This document shows, piece after piece, positions 44,581 to 53,281 of a stretch of DNA of 64,000 nucleotides. This DNA comes from Cronobacter turicensis z3032. Its GTDB lineage: Bacteria; Pseudomonadota; Gammaproteobacteria; Enterobacterales; Enterobacteriaceae. Where the stretch lies: positions 3,662,074 through 3,726,073 of the forward strand of contig FN543093.2 of NCBI GenBank assembly GCA_000027065.2, written 5' to 3'. Every line of letters begins with the position of its first letter. The first letter of the stretch is position 1. The notes beneath the pieces were generated by a model that made no database searches, was not told where the DNA came from, and saw only the letters and a program-made list of their open reading frames with translations. The position numbers and the translations under genes are program-made.

Positions 44581-45666
44581 ATGATGCAGGCACAGCAGTT
44601 CTCCCGCCAGGTGCTCGACTGGTACGATAAATATGGGCGCAAAACCCTTCCCTGGCAGCAGGAGAAAACCCCTTACAAAGTATGGCTCTCGGAAGTCATG
44701 CTGCAACAAACGCAGGTTACCACCGTTATCCCTTATTTTGAGCGGTTTATGGCGCGCTTTCCTGACGTGACGGCGCTGGCTAACGCGCCGCTCGACGATG
44801 TGCTGCACCTGTGGACCGGCCTTGGCTACTACGCCCGCGCCCGCAATTTACATAAGGCGGCGCAGCAGGTGGCGACGCTGCACGGCGGCGCATTCCCCGA
44901 AACGTTCGAAGAGGTCGCCGCGCTGCCGGGCGTCGGGCGCTCCACCGCAGGCGCGGTGCTGTCGTTGTCGCTTGGCAAACATTTCCCTATCCTCGACGGC
45001 AACGTGAAACGCGTGCTGGCGCGCTGTTACGCGGTCGAAGGGTGGCCGGGTAAAAAGGAAGTGGAAAACCGCCTGTGGCAGATAAGCGAAAGGGTGACGC
45101 CCGCAGAAGGCGTGGCGCGCTTTAACCAGGCGATGATGGATCTCGGCGCGATGGTCTGCACCCGCTCGAAACCCAAATGCGAGATCTGCCCGCTCAATAA
45201 TGGTTGCGAGGCGTTCGCCCACCAGAGCTATGCGAAGTACCCCGGCAAGAAGCCCAAACAAATGCTGCCGGAGAAAACCGGCTATTTTCTGCTGCTGCAG
45301 CATGAAGGCTCGCTCTTTTTACAGCAGCGCCCGCCGGTGGGCTTATGGGGCGGTCTGTACTGTTTCCCGCAGTTTGAGAGCGAAGCCGCGCTACGGGAAT
45401 GGCTGGACTCGCGCGGCATTGCCGCAGACGGCCTGACGCAGCTCACCGCTTTTCGCCACACCTTCAGCCATTTCCATCTGGATATCGTGCCGATGTGGCT
45501 TGGCGTGCAGCAGACCGCCGCCTGCATGGATGAAGCGTCGGGTCTCTGGTATAACTTAGCGCAGCCGCCAGCGGTGGGCCTCGCCGCCCCCGTAGAGCGC
45601 CTGTTACAGCAAGTGCGCGCAGAGCCGGTGGCGTCCCGCCCCGTTCGCGCCATTCATGAGGATTGA
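44581..45666 (+). CDS. mutY: A/G-specific adenine DNA glycosylase MutY
   Basis: MutY removes A opposite 8-oxoG. The 361-residue protein has the HhH-GPD domain (LPGVGRSTAGAVLSL with catalytic Asp in PILDGNVKRV), the iron-sulfur ligands Cys-x6-Cys-x2-Cys-x5-Cys (CTRSKPKCEICPLNNGC) and a C-terminal NUDT1-like domain recognising 8-oxoG (ending AFRHTFSHFHLDI). Two adjacent ATGs exist; the second (44584) gives the E. coli-like MQA start. It is overlapped by yggX at TGATG. Confidence 0.96.
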   Translation: MMQAQQFSRQVLDWYDKYGRKTLPWQQEKTPYKVWLSEVMLQQTQVTTVIPYFERFMARFPDVTALANAPLDDVLHLWTGLGYYARARNLHKAAQQVATLHGGAFPETFEEVAALPGVGRSTAGAVLSLSLGKHFPILDGNVKRVLARCYAVEGWPGKKEVENRLWQISERVTPAEGVARFNQAMMDLGAMVCTRSKPKCEICPLNNGCEAFAHQSYAKYPGKKPKQMLPEKTGYFLLLQHEGSLFLQQRPPVGLWGGLYCFPQFESEAALREWLDSRGIAADGLTQLTAFRHTFSHFHLDIVPMWLGVQQTAACMDEASGLWYNLAQPPAVGLAAPVERLLQQVRAEPVASRPVRAIHED

Positions 45667-45668
45667 TG

Positions 45669-45944
45669 ATGAGCAGAACTATTTTTTGTACTTTTCTTCA
45701 GCGCGACGCCGAAGGCCAGGATTTCCAGCTCTATCCGGGCGAACTGGGTAAGCGTATCTATAACGAAATCTCGAAAGAAGCCTGGGCGCAATGGCAGAAG
45801 ACGCAGACCATGCTTATCAACGAGAAAAAACTCAATATGATGAACCCGGAGCATCGCAAGCTGCTGGAGCAGGAGATGGTGAATTTCCTGTTTGAAGGCA
45901 AAAATGTGCACATCGAAGGCTACACGCCGCCGGAACAACAGTAA
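45669..45944 (+). CDS. yggX: Fe(2+)-trafficking protein YggX
   Basis: The 91-residue protein (MSRTIFCTFLQRDAEGQDF, with Cys7) matches E. coli YggX, which protects iron-sulfur clusters from oxidative damage and is part of the SoxRS regulon. Its neighbour MutY carries a 4Fe-4S cluster. ATG 45669 is the conserved start; GAGGATTG upstream provides the ribosome site inside the mutY end. Confidence 0.96.
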   Translation: MSRTIFCTFLQRDAEGQDFQLYPGELGKRIYNEISKEAWAQWQKTQTMLINEKKLNMMNPEHRKLLEQEMVNFLFEGKNVHIEGYTPPEQQ

Positions 45945-45985
45945 GGGCCTCTGGCCCTTTCATTTAACCCAACAGCACGCCCGGA

Positions 45986-47071
45986 ATGATGAAAAAAATA
46001 TTTGCGCTCGCTTTGATTGCGCCGTTGCTCATCTCCTGTTCCAGCAAAAAAAACGCCGAAAACGCCTATAACGAGGCCTGGATTAAGGACACCAACGGGT
46101 TTGACATTCTGATGGGCCAGTTTGCCCATAACATTGAAAACATCTGGGGATTTAACGAAGTTTTAATCGCGGGTCCGAAGGACTACGTGAAATACACCGA
46201 TCAATACCAGACACGCAGCCACATTAACTTCGACGACGGCACCATTACGGTTGAGACGATCGCCGGGACCGAGCCCGCGGCGCGCCTGCGTCAGGCGATT
46301 ATTACCACACTGCTGATGGGCGACGATCCGGGCTCAATCGATCTCTACTCTGACGTTAACGACATTCAGATCTCCCGCGAGCCGTTCCTCTACGGCCAGG
46401 TGGTGGATAACACCGGGCAACCGATCCGCTGGGAAGGCCGCGCGTCGAAATTCGCGGACTACCTCCTGCAAACGCGCCTGAAGAGCCGCAGCAACGGCCT
46501 GCGGATTATCTACAGCGTGACCATTAACCTGGTGCCGAACCACCTCGACAAGCGTGCCCATAAATATATCGGCATGGTGCGGCAGGCCTCGCGCAAATAT
46601 GGCGTGGATGAATCGCTGATCCTGGCGATTATGCAGACCGAATCGTCATTTAACCCCTATGCGGTCAGCCATGCCGACGCGCTCGGGCTGATGCAGGTGG
46701 TGCAGCACAGCGCCGGTAAGGATGTTTTCCGCTCCCAGGGCAAATGGGGCACGCCGAGCCGCAGCTATCTGTTCGATCCGCAAAGCAACATCGATACCGG
46801 CACCGCGTATCTGGCGATGCTCGACAATGTGTATCTGGGCGGCATCGCCAACCCGACCTCGCGTCGTTACGCCGTGATCACCGCCTATAACGGCGGCGCG
46901 GGTAGTGTGCTGCGCGTGTTCTCAAGCGACAAAGATCGGGCGGTGAATATCATCAACCAGCTGTCGCCGGGCGATGTGTACGAGACGCTGACCAGCCGTC
47001 ATCCGTCGGCGGAATCGCGGCGTTATCTCTACAAGGTGAATACCGCGCAGAGGATGTATCGCCGTAAATAA
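45986..47071 (+). CDS. mltC: Membrane-bound lytic murein transglycosylase C (MltC)
   Basis: MltC cleaves the glycan backbone of peptidoglycan with formation of 1,6-anhydroMurNAc. The 361-residue lipoprotein has a lipobox LLISC, an N-terminal DUF3393-type domain and a C-terminal SLT domain with the catalytic Glu in MQTESSFNPYA, GLMQVV, and AYNGGAGSVLRVF. The second ATG (45989) gives the MKK start seen in E. coli; I list the first. Order mutY-yggX-mltC is as in E. coli. Confidence 0.96.
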   Translation: MMKKIFALALIAPLLISCSSKKNAENAYNEAWIKDTNGFDILMGQFAHNIENIWGFNEVLIAGPKDYVKYTDQYQTRSHINFDDGTITVETIAGTEPAARLRQAIITTLLMGDDPGSIDLYSDVNDIQISREPFLYGQVVDNTGQPIRWEGRASKFADYLLQTRLKSRSNGLRIIYSVTINLVPNHLDKRAHKYIGMVRQASRKYGVDESLILAIMQTESSFNPYAVSHADALGLMQVVQHSAGKDVFRSQGKWGTPSRSYLFDPQSNIDTGTAYLAMLDNVYLGGIANPTSRRYAVITAYNGGAGSVLRVFSSDKDRAVNIINQLSPGDVYETLTSRHPSAESRRYLYKVNTAQRMYRRK

Positions 47072-47123
47072 GCGTGTCGATGGTTTGAGTGCGTAGCGCT
47101 GGTTTGGCGGGTGATGGCGGTTC

Positions 47124-47152
47124 GGTGGGTGCGCTGCGCTTACCCACCCTAC
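47124..47152 (-). repeat. REP-like palindromic element B1
   Basis: GGTGGGTGCGCTGCGCTTAC followed by CCACCCTAC: the same 29-base unit as at the other loci, minus orientation, in the mltC-citG gap. Confidence 0.75.
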
Positions 47153-47175
47153 AAAAGACGGATAATCTGTTATCT

Positions 47176-47204
47176 GGTGGGTGCGCTGCGCTTACCCACC
47201 CTAC
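47176..47204 (-). repeat. REP-like palindromic element B2
   Basis: Identical to B1 over all 29 bases and in the same orientation, starting 52 bases after it. Confidence 0.75.
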
Positions 47205-47223
47205 AATAGCGTTTGGCTGAATC

Positions 47224-47252
47224 GTAGGGCGGGTAAGCGCAGCGCACCCGCC
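47224..47252 (+). repeat. REP-like palindromic element B3, also a likely terminator
   Basis: GTAGGGCGGGTAAGCGCAGC followed by GCACCCGCC in inverse orientation to B1 and B2. GGCGGGT and ACCCGCC can pair, and six T follow, so on the plus strand it can end the mltC transcript. Confidence 0.7.
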
Positions 47253-47267
47253 TTTTTTAATGCCGCA

Positions 47268-48110
47268 TCACCAAGGCAGCGCCGCCAGCAGCCAGCTCAC
47301 CGCCAGCAAATCCGCGCTGCCGCCGGGGCTTAAGTTGCGCGCGATAAGCGCCCTGTCCATCTCCCGCAACGCCTCGTCGTCCCAGCCGCGCGCCAGCAGA
47401 TTGCTCGCGTATTCCTGCACGTAACGCAGCCCCGCCAGCCCCCCGCGTGACGCCAGATTGGTATCCGGATTAACCGCCATCAGCCGCAGCAGCGCCTGCT
47501 GCAACCCCCTCTCGCCCTGCGCGTGCGGCCAGAACGGCAAAACGTGGCGGCGCACCGTCGCAAAGCCGCTCTCCACCTCGCCGCGCGCGCCGGTCAGGCC
47601 AAACTGCCTGTACAACCGCTCCCCCGCCGTCGCCGCCCGCCGCCCATGCGCCAGCTCGCGCGCCACCAGGCCGCATGTCAGCGCGCTCACCATCATACAG
47701 AGCGTGGTTTGCGTCAGCGGTTCACCCTGCGCCGCCAGCCGGCCCGCGGCGGCGCACAGCAGGCCGAGCGAGAAAATGCCGCCCTTATGCGTATTCACGC
47801 CGCCGGTGGCGCTGAACATCGCCTGTTCACACGCGAGCCCCGCCGGGCGCAGCCGCCGCAGGATCTCGCTGTCCGGTTGACCAGCGTCCTGCGCGCCCTG
47901 CTGATAAAACACCCGCAGCCACGGCGCAATCGCCCCGATGCTGGCGACAAACAGCGCGTGATCCATATCCCGGTGCGCGCCGCTATTGGCGCGGTCCACC
48001 AGCCCCGGTTTTGGCGTCAGGTTCAGTTCGGCGTACAGCGCCGCCACCGCGAGCGACGGCACATCAGGCAGACGCGCCGGGCGCGGATCAGTCGCGGGCA
48101 AACCAGTCAT
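47268..48110 (-). CDS. citG: Triphosphoribosyl-dephospho-CoA synthase CitG
   Basis: CitG makes the precursor of the citrate lyase prosthetic group from dephospho-CoA and ATP. The 280-residue protein has the CitG/MdcB block YAELNLTPKPGLVDRANSGAHRDMDH and TGGVNTHKGGIFSLG. Its start overlaps citX by 23 bases on the same strand. It is the last gene of the cit operon. Confidence 0.93.
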   Translation of the reverse strand: MTGLPATDPRPARLPDVPSLAVAALYAELNLTPKPGLVDRANSGAHRDMDHALFVASIGAIAPWLRVFYQQGAQDAGQPDSEILRRLRPAGLACEQAMFSATGGVNTHKGGIFSLGLLCAAAGRLAAQGEPLTQTTLCMMVSALTCGLVARELAHGRRAATAGERLYRQFGLTGARGEVESGFATVRRHVLPFWPHAQGERGLQQALLRLMAVNPDTNLASRGGLAGLRYVQEYASNLLARGWDDEALREMDRALIARNLSPGGSADLLAVSWLLAALPW

Positions 48111-48627
48111 CGATCATCTTCTCCACGCGTCCGACCACCTCTTCCAGCGGATGACGACGCGAACGCGCGCAGGCATGCGCCGGTTCATCGCACAACAGAC
48201 AGCGCCGCCCCGGACGGTCGAGCGACGCGCGCCCCACCTGGCCCGCCTGCGGACAGTGAATGTCGAAATCCCACAGCCTGCCGAGCGGATGCGTCTGCTC
48301 AAGCGCCACGCACAGCGCTTTGATCTCGCTCGCCGGGTGCGCCACGCTCCAGAGCGCCGTCGGGCCGGTATGCGCGTGAAACACCTCGTGCGCGCGCCAC
48401 GGCCAGCGATGCTGCCAGAGCAGTTGATCGCAGGCCTGCACCGCCACCGCGAACGCGTTGCGATAGCGCACGCTGTCTTTCACTGGGCCAGGGGTGACCA
48501 GCGAGAGCGAAATGACCGGCTGGCCGTAGCGGGCAAGCCACGCCTGCTGGCGACGGGCGCGCGTCTCTTTCGCCGCCAGCAGCTCATCAAGCGTGACGCC
48601 CGGATTCACGGGCGTATCAAGTTCCAT
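48088..48627 (-). CDS. citX: Holo-citrate lyase synthase CitX
   Basis: CitX attaches the phosphoribosyl-dephospho-CoA prosthetic group to a Ser of the acyl carrier CitD. The 179-residue product has the family C-terminal block GRRCLLCDEPAHACARSRRHP, and QQAWLARYGQPVISLSLVTPGPVK near the N-terminus. It begins 3 bases after the citF stop and overlaps citG by 23 bases. Confidence 0.92.
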   Translation of the reverse strand: MELDTPVNPGVTLDELLAAKETRARRQQAWLARYGQPVISLSLVTPGPVKDSVRYRNAFAVAVQACDQLLWQHRWPWRAHEVFHAHTGPTALWSVAHPASEIKALCVALEQTHPLGRLWDFDIHCPQAGQVGRASLDRPGRRCLLCDEPAHACARSRRHPLEEVVGRVEKMIDDWFARD

Positions 48628-48630
48628 ACG

Positions 48631-50148
48631 TTACTCCTTAACCTGACGCACCACGTCGATGACGCTGCCGTCGCGGTAGCGCACCACGCCGACGATGCGG
48701 TCGGTGAATTCAATGGGTTTCGGCTCGCCGGCGATCGCCACGGCGCGTTCGCACAGCGCATGAATATCGACAACGTTTAGCCCCGCGGCGACCAGACGTT
48801 CACGCACCTCGGGCCGCGCCGGGTTAACCGCAATGCCGTGATCGGTAACCAGCACGTCAATGCTCTCCCCCGGGGTCAGGCGGGTGGTGACGCGTTTGAC
48901 GACCGTTGGAATACGGCTGCGCAGCAGCGGCGCCACCACAATCGTGAGATTCGCCGCCGCGGCCACGTCGCAATGCCCGCCGGACGCGCCGCGCATCACG
49001 CCATCGGAGCCGGTTATCACGTTGACGTTAAAACCGACGTCGATTTCCAGCGCGCTCAGGATGACCACATCAAGCTTGTCGCAGCAGGCCGCTTTGCTGG
49101 CGGGGCTGGCGTAAACATTGGTGGAGATTTCGATGTGCTTCGGGTTGCGGGCCAGCGACGCCGCCGCCTGGCTGTCAAAGCACTGGGTGTCGAGCAGCAC
49201 CTCGATCAGCCCTTTTTCATGCAGATCCACCAGGCTGCCGGTAATGCCGCCGAGCGCGAAGCGCGCTTTTATGCCGTGGCGCGCCATTTTCTCGCCCATA
49301 AAGCGCGTGCAGGCGGTGGATGCCGCGCCGGAGCCGGTCTGCATCGAGAAGCCGTCGTTGAAATAGCCGGAGTGTTCGATAACGTCGGCGGCGTAGCGGG
49401 CAATCATCAGCTCGCGCGGGTTGCTGGTGACGCGCGCCGCGCCGACGCTGATTTTCGCCGGGTCGCCCACGCTCTCCACCGGCACCACGAAATCCACGCG
49501 ATCCTGCGACAGGCTCGCGGGCATATTCGGGTACGGCGCCAGGGTTTCGGTCAGCAGCACGACGTGGCGGGCGAACTGCGCATCCACCATCGCGTAGCCG
49601 AGCGAGCCGCAGCAGGATTTGCCGTGGCTGCCGTTGGCGTTGCCGAATTCATCGCTGCACGGCACGCCGAGAAACGCCACGTCAATCTTCAGCTCGCCAT
49701 CCTGCAACAGTTTGACGCGCCCGCCGTGGGAGTGGATCTGCACCGGCTCCGCCATCAGCCCGTGGGAGACCGCCTCGGCGAGTTTGCCGCGCATGCCGGA
49801 GGTGTAAATCCGCGTAATAACGCCGCTTTGGATATGCTCAATCAGCGGATCGTTGCAGGTCATCAGCGAGCTTGACGCCAGCGTCAGGTTTTTAAAGCCC
49901 ATCTGCGCGAGCGTCGCCACCACCTGGTTTATCACCCGGTCGCCTTCACGAAACGCGTGGTGAAAGGAAATCGTCATGCCGTCGCGCAGGCCGCTTTTGC
50001 GCACCGCCTCTTCCAGCGACGCGCACAGTTTACGGGTGTGTTTCTGCTCATCATCCGCCAGCCATGGCGTGGCGGTGTGGGCGGTGTCGAAGGGTGTGAG
50101 GCTGCGCAGGTGCGGAAACTGTACATGCAGAAGTTCTGTCTGGTTCAT
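48631..50148 (-). CDS. citF: Citrate lyase alpha subunit CitF (acyl-CoA:citrate CoA-transferase)
   Basis: CitF exchanges acetyl for citryl on the CitD carrier. The 505-residue protein begins MNQTELLHVQFPHLRSL; the longer frame upstream is excluded because GAGAG is just before ATG 50146-50148. Family blocks include SFHHAFREGDRVINQV, GSHGKSCCGSLGYA, QTGSGAASTACTRF and GVMRGASGGHCDVAAAA. Confidence 0.95.
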   Translation of the reverse strand: MNQTELLHVQFPHLRSLTPFDTAHTATPWLADDEQKHTRKLCASLEEAVRKSGLRDGMTISFHHAFREGDRVINQVVATLAQMGFKNLTLASSSLMTCNDPLIEHIQSGVITRIYTSGMRGKLAEAVSHGLMAEPVQIHSHGGRVKLLQDGELKIDVAFLGVPCSDEFGNANGSHGKSCCGSLGYAMVDAQFARHVVLLTETLAPYPNMPASLSQDRVDFVVPVESVGDPAKISVGAARVTSNPRELMIARYAADVIEHSGYFNDGFSMQTGSGAASTACTRFMGEKMARHGIKARFALGGITGSLVDLHEKGLIEVLLDTQCFDSQAAASLARNPKHIEISTNVYASPASKAACCDKLDVVILSALEIDVGFNVNVITGSDGVMRGASGGHCDVAAAANLTIVVAPLLRSRIPTVVKRVTTRLTPGESIDVLVTDHGIAVNPARPEVRERLVAAGLNVVDIHALCERAVAIAGEPKPIEFTDRIVGVVRYRDGSVIDVVRQVKE

Positions 50149-50158
50149 GATTCTCTCC

Positions 50159-51034
50159 TTAACGGCGCACGCCGGAGGCGGCGGCGCGTTCCAGCACCAC
50201 CTGCGCATGGTTGATAATCGGCGCGTCAATCATCTTGCCGTTGAGCGACACCACGCCAAGCCCGTTGCGCTCGCCCTCTTCGGCGGCGGCAATCACGCGG
50301 CGGGCGTAATCCACTTCCTCCTGCGTCGGCGCATAGGCGTTGTGCAGGAGATCTATCTGACGCGGGTTGATAAGCGATTTGCCGTTAAAGCCCATCTTGC
50401 GAATAAGCTCGACCTCTTTTAAAAAGCCCGCTTCGTCATTGACGTCAGACCACACCACGTCGAACGCGTCGATCCCGGCGGCGCGCGCCGCATGCAGCAC
50501 CGCGCAGCGGGCGTAGAAGAGTTCCGTGCCGTCGCCGCGCTCGGTCTGCATATCCATCACGTAATCGAACGCCGCGAGCGCAATGCCGATAAGGCGCGGG
50601 GAACTGCGGGCGATCGCCACGGCGTTAATGACGCCTACCGCCGACTCAATGGCCGCCATGATGCGCGTCGAGCCAGGCTCGCGCCCGCATTCGCGCTCAA
50701 TGCGCGCCAGGTGGCCTTCCAGCTCGTCGATATCCTCCGGCGAGTCGGTTTTCGGCAGCCGGATCACGTCGACGCCTGCGCGCACCGCCGCTTCGAGATC
50801 GGGCAGCCCGAACGGCGTGCTGAGCGGGTTGATGCGCACCACGGTTTCGATATCCCGGTACATCGGGTGTTGCAGGGCATGGAAGACCAGCAGGCGCGCG
50901 GTGTCTTTCTCGCGCAGCGCCACGGCGTCTTCGAGATCGAACATGATGGCGTCAGGCCGGTAGATAAACGCAGTGGAGAGCATGGCGGCGTTCGCGCCGG
51001 GCAGAAACAGCATACTGCGGCGAAGTTTGCTCAT
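50159..51034 (-). CDS. citE: Citrate lyase beta subunit CitE (citryl-ACP lyase)
   Basis: CitE splits citryl-CitD into oxaloacetate and acetyl-CitD. The 291-residue TIM-barrel protein has RRSMLFLPGANAAML near the N-terminus, FDLEDAVALREKDTAR, the Arg in VVRINPLSTPFG, and the metal-binding Glu in IMAAIESAVGVINA. It overlaps citD by 4 bp (ATGA) and is 10 bases before citF. Confidence 0.95.
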   Translation of the reverse strand: MSKLRRSMLFLPGANAAMLSTAFIYRPDAIMFDLEDAVALREKDTARLLVFHALQHPMYRDIETVVRINPLSTPFGLPDLEAAVRAGVDVIRLPKTDSPEDIDELEGHLARIERECGREPGSTRIMAAIESAVGVINAVAIARSSPRLIGIALAAFDYVMDMQTERGDGTELFYARCAVLHAARAAGIDAFDVVWSDVNDEAGFLKEVELIRKMGFNGKSLINPRQIDLLHNAYAPTQEEVDYARRVIAAAEEGERNGLGVVSLNGKMIDAPIINHAQVVLERAAASGVRR

Positions 51035-51324
51035 TTGAGCGCCTCCCAGCGCAACGGCTGCGCCTCGCAGGCGCGCAGTACCGCGCTTTGCAGTCGGGCG
51101 CGGATAACGCAATCCAGCGCGCCTTTATCCTCGATAATCACCAGCCCTTCGTACACCTCCATGGCCGCGAGCGTCTCTTTCACCACGCGGCGGATCTGGT
51201 CGCCGAACTGCTTTATCACATCGCTGTAGATTTCAATCTCCAGCTCGCCCGCCGCCGGGGCGATTTTCACCATCAGGTCGCTGGACTCGGCGGTCCCCGC
51301 CAGCGCCTCCTTGACTATCTTCAT
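51031..51324 (-). CDS. citD: Citrate lyase acyl carrier protein CitD
   Basis: The 97-residue gamma subunit carries the covalently bound prosthetic group on a Ser in GTAESSDLMV (Ser14 or Ser15 by comparison with Klebsiella CitD). It shows the expected KIVKEALAG start and IEDKGALDCVIRARLQ toward the end. It overlaps citE by 4 bp. Confidence 0.94.
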   Translation of the reverse strand: MKIVKEALAGTAESSDLMVKIAPAAGELEIEIYSDVIKQFGDQIRRVVKETLAAMEVYEGLVIIEDKGALDCVIRARLQSAVLRACEAQPLRWEALK

Positions 51325-51349
51325 TACGGTTGTCCTGTCAGATAAGAAT

Positions 51350-52381
51350 TCAGGCCACTTCAGCGCGATAACGTTGCGTAAGAAGGGCGTAAGTGCTGTC
51401 CGGCACCCGTTCGCGAATCGAAGAAAAATGCTGCGCCCTGAGCAGGCGGCGCACTTCGGATGCGGAAATCGCCTCGCCCGCGGCGTGGCTAAGTCGTGGA
51501 ATTTCGATAACGTCTACCGGCGGCGCGCTCACCGGCGCGCGCTCAAGCCACGTGTGCATGGCCTGGTTGTAGGCGCGCGTCACCGGGCAGAACGGCTCGC
51601 TGCCGACGAAGCGTCGGTTAATGCCGAGCGCCGGCGCGATATAGCGGCGGAAAATCTGCAAATCCAGCCCGCTCCAGGCCTGCTCCACCAGCCCGCGCTC
51701 CTTGAGGAAGTAGCCCGGAAAGGTGGCGCGTGAAATGAGATACGCCGAGCCTTCGTGCACCGTGACGTTCGGCAGATGCGCGACGCCTGCCCGCACCATC
51801 GCGAGCCGTTCGCGGTAAGGGAAAAACGACGCCTCTTCGCGCACCACAAAGAGGTGCAGCCAGTCACTCGCACTCGCCGCCTGTTCGGCCAGAAAACGGT
51901 GGCCGAGCGTAAACGGGTTGGCGTTCATCACTACCGCGCCGATACGCGCGCCGGGCTGTTTCAGCCTGCCGAGCTGCTGGCAGTAACGGCGGATGCCGGA
52001 GGGCGTGTTTTCAAGAAGCGCCGCGATGTCGTCGCACTGCGCGAGCGGCCAGAAGCCGCAGCGGCGAAAGCGCTCCAGGTTGTACGGACGCGTGCAGAGA
52101 AACAGATGAAAGTGGCCGAGGCTCATCGCCAGGTTTTCCACCTCTACCAGCAGACGGGCGCTAAGGTTTTCGCCGCGCCAGCGCTCATCCACCGCCACGC
52201 CTTTAATCACGTTGCCCGCAAGCCCCGCGCAGCCCGCGATATCGCCCTGCGCCACGGCAACCACGACATGCGTGACGTCCTCATCCATCCCCAGTTGATG
52301 GCTGGCGAGAAACGCCGCGACGCGCGTTTTCTCCTGCGGCTGGCGGGCGAGCGCCACGGTGACCAGTTCCAGATTGCTCAT
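51350..52381 (-). CDS. citC: [Citrate (pro-3S)-lyase] ligase CitC
   Basis: CitC acetylates deacetyl-citrate lyase with acetate and ATP to give the active enzyme. The 343-residue protein has an N-terminal GNAT-like domain (VVVAVAQGDIAGCAGLAGNVI) and a C-terminal nucleotidyltransferase domain with MNANPFTLGHRFLAEQAA (HxxH-type site) and IPRLSHAAGEAISASEVR. It starts the citC-citG gene block and follows the FAH gene after 18 bases. Confidence 0.95.
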   Translation of the reverse strand: MSNLELVTVALARQPQEKTRVAAFLASHQLGMDEDVTHVVVAVAQGDIAGCAGLAGNVIKGVAVDERWRGENLSARLLVEVENLAMSLGHFHLFLCTRPYNLERFRRCGFWPLAQCDDIAALLENTPSGIRRYCQQLGRLKQPGARIGAVVMNANPFTLGHRFLAEQAASASDWLHLFVVREEASFFPYRERLAMVRAGVAHLPNVTVHEGSAYLISRATFPGYFLKERGLVEQAWSGLDLQIFRRYIAPALGINRRFVGSEPFCPVTRAYNQAMHTWLERAPVSAPPVDVIEIPRLSHAAGEAISASEVRRLLRAQHFSSIRERVPDSTYALLTQRYRAEVA

Positions 52382-52399
52382 ACGTCCGTCCGGCTTCGC

Positions 52400-53263
52400 T
52401 TAGTGGGCAGGCGCCGGTTGCGCGACGGGCGCTTCGGCTATCACATTGCACAGATGACCGATCCGCTCGATCTCCACCTCGATTTTGTCGCCCGGCTTCA
52501 TAAAGAGCGGCGGCGTGCGTTTTTTACCGACGCCGCCAGGCGATCCGGTGATGATCACATCGCCTGCGCTTAAGCGGGTGAAGGTGCTGATGTACTCGAT
52601 AAGCTCCGCCACGCCGTGGATCATGCTGCGGGTGTTGTCATCCTGCACCATGCGTCCGTTAAGCCAGGTGCGGATGGCGAGCTGGTGCGGATCGGGGATC
52701 TCATCGGCGGTTGTCATCCACGGGCCGAACGCGCCGGTCTGCCGCCAGTTTTTACCCGCCGTAAACCAGGTGTGCTGCCAGTCGCGCGCCGAACCGTCCA
52801 TGTAGCAGCTGTAGCCCGCCACGTGCGAGAGCGCCGCCTCGCGCGCGATGTTCTCGCCGCCGCGCCCGATGATCACCGCAAGCTCCCCTTCGTAATCAAA
52901 CTCGCTGGAGTGGCGCGGTTTGAGCACCGGCGCGTTATGGCCGGTCTGCGAATCGGGGAAGCGAACAAACAGCGTCGGCGCCGGGTTGTGCTGGTCAAAC
53001 TCTTTGCGTTTCTCGGCGTAATTCATGCCCACACAGAGGATCTTCTCCGGCTGTTCGATAACCGGTAAAAACATCACGTCGCTGAGCGCCATATCGGCGG
53101 GCGCATCGGCGTAGCCACGCGCCTTGTCCAGCGCGTCCTGCGCCAGCAGCGTTTTGAGATCCGCATAATGCGCCCCGAGACGAGAGCCGAGATCCACCAC
53201 GCCTTTATCCGTGACAATGCCGTAGCTGCGGCGGCCCTGATGGAGATAACTCGCAAGTTTCAT
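52400..53263 (-). CDS. Fumarylacetoacetate-hydrolase-family protein in the cit operon
   Basis: The 287-residue protein is of the FAH superfamily: NYAEKRKEF, then the metal site FDYEGELAVIIGRGG and CYMDGSARDWQH (two Glu and one Asp ligands expected), and the C-terminal TGSPGGVGKKRTPPLFMKPGD. FAH proteins include acylpyruvate hydrolases, 2-keto-3-deoxy sugar acid enzymes and also oxaloacetate decarboxylases or tautomerases. It is 18 bases after citS and 18 before citC, so cotranscription is nearly certain. Because citrate lyase yields oxaloacetate and no oadGAB is present here, an oxaloacetate-directed role is a fair hypothesis, not shown. Confidence 0.88.
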   Translation of the reverse strand: MKLASYLHQGRRSYGIVTDKGVVDLGSRLGAHYADLKTLLAQDALDKARGYADAPADMALSDVMFLPVIEQPEKILCVGMNYAEKRKEFDQHNPAPTLFVRFPDSQTGHNAPVLKPRHSSEFDYEGELAVIIGRGGENIAREAALSHVAGYSCYMDGSARDWQHTWFTAGKNWRQTGAFGPWMTTADEIPDPHQLAIRTWLNGRMVQDDNTRSMIHGVAELIEYISTFTRLSAGDVIITGSPGGVGKKRTPPLFMKPGDKIEVEIERIGHLCNVIAEAPVAQPAPAH

Positions 53264-53281
53264 AACAACGTATCCTGAGGA

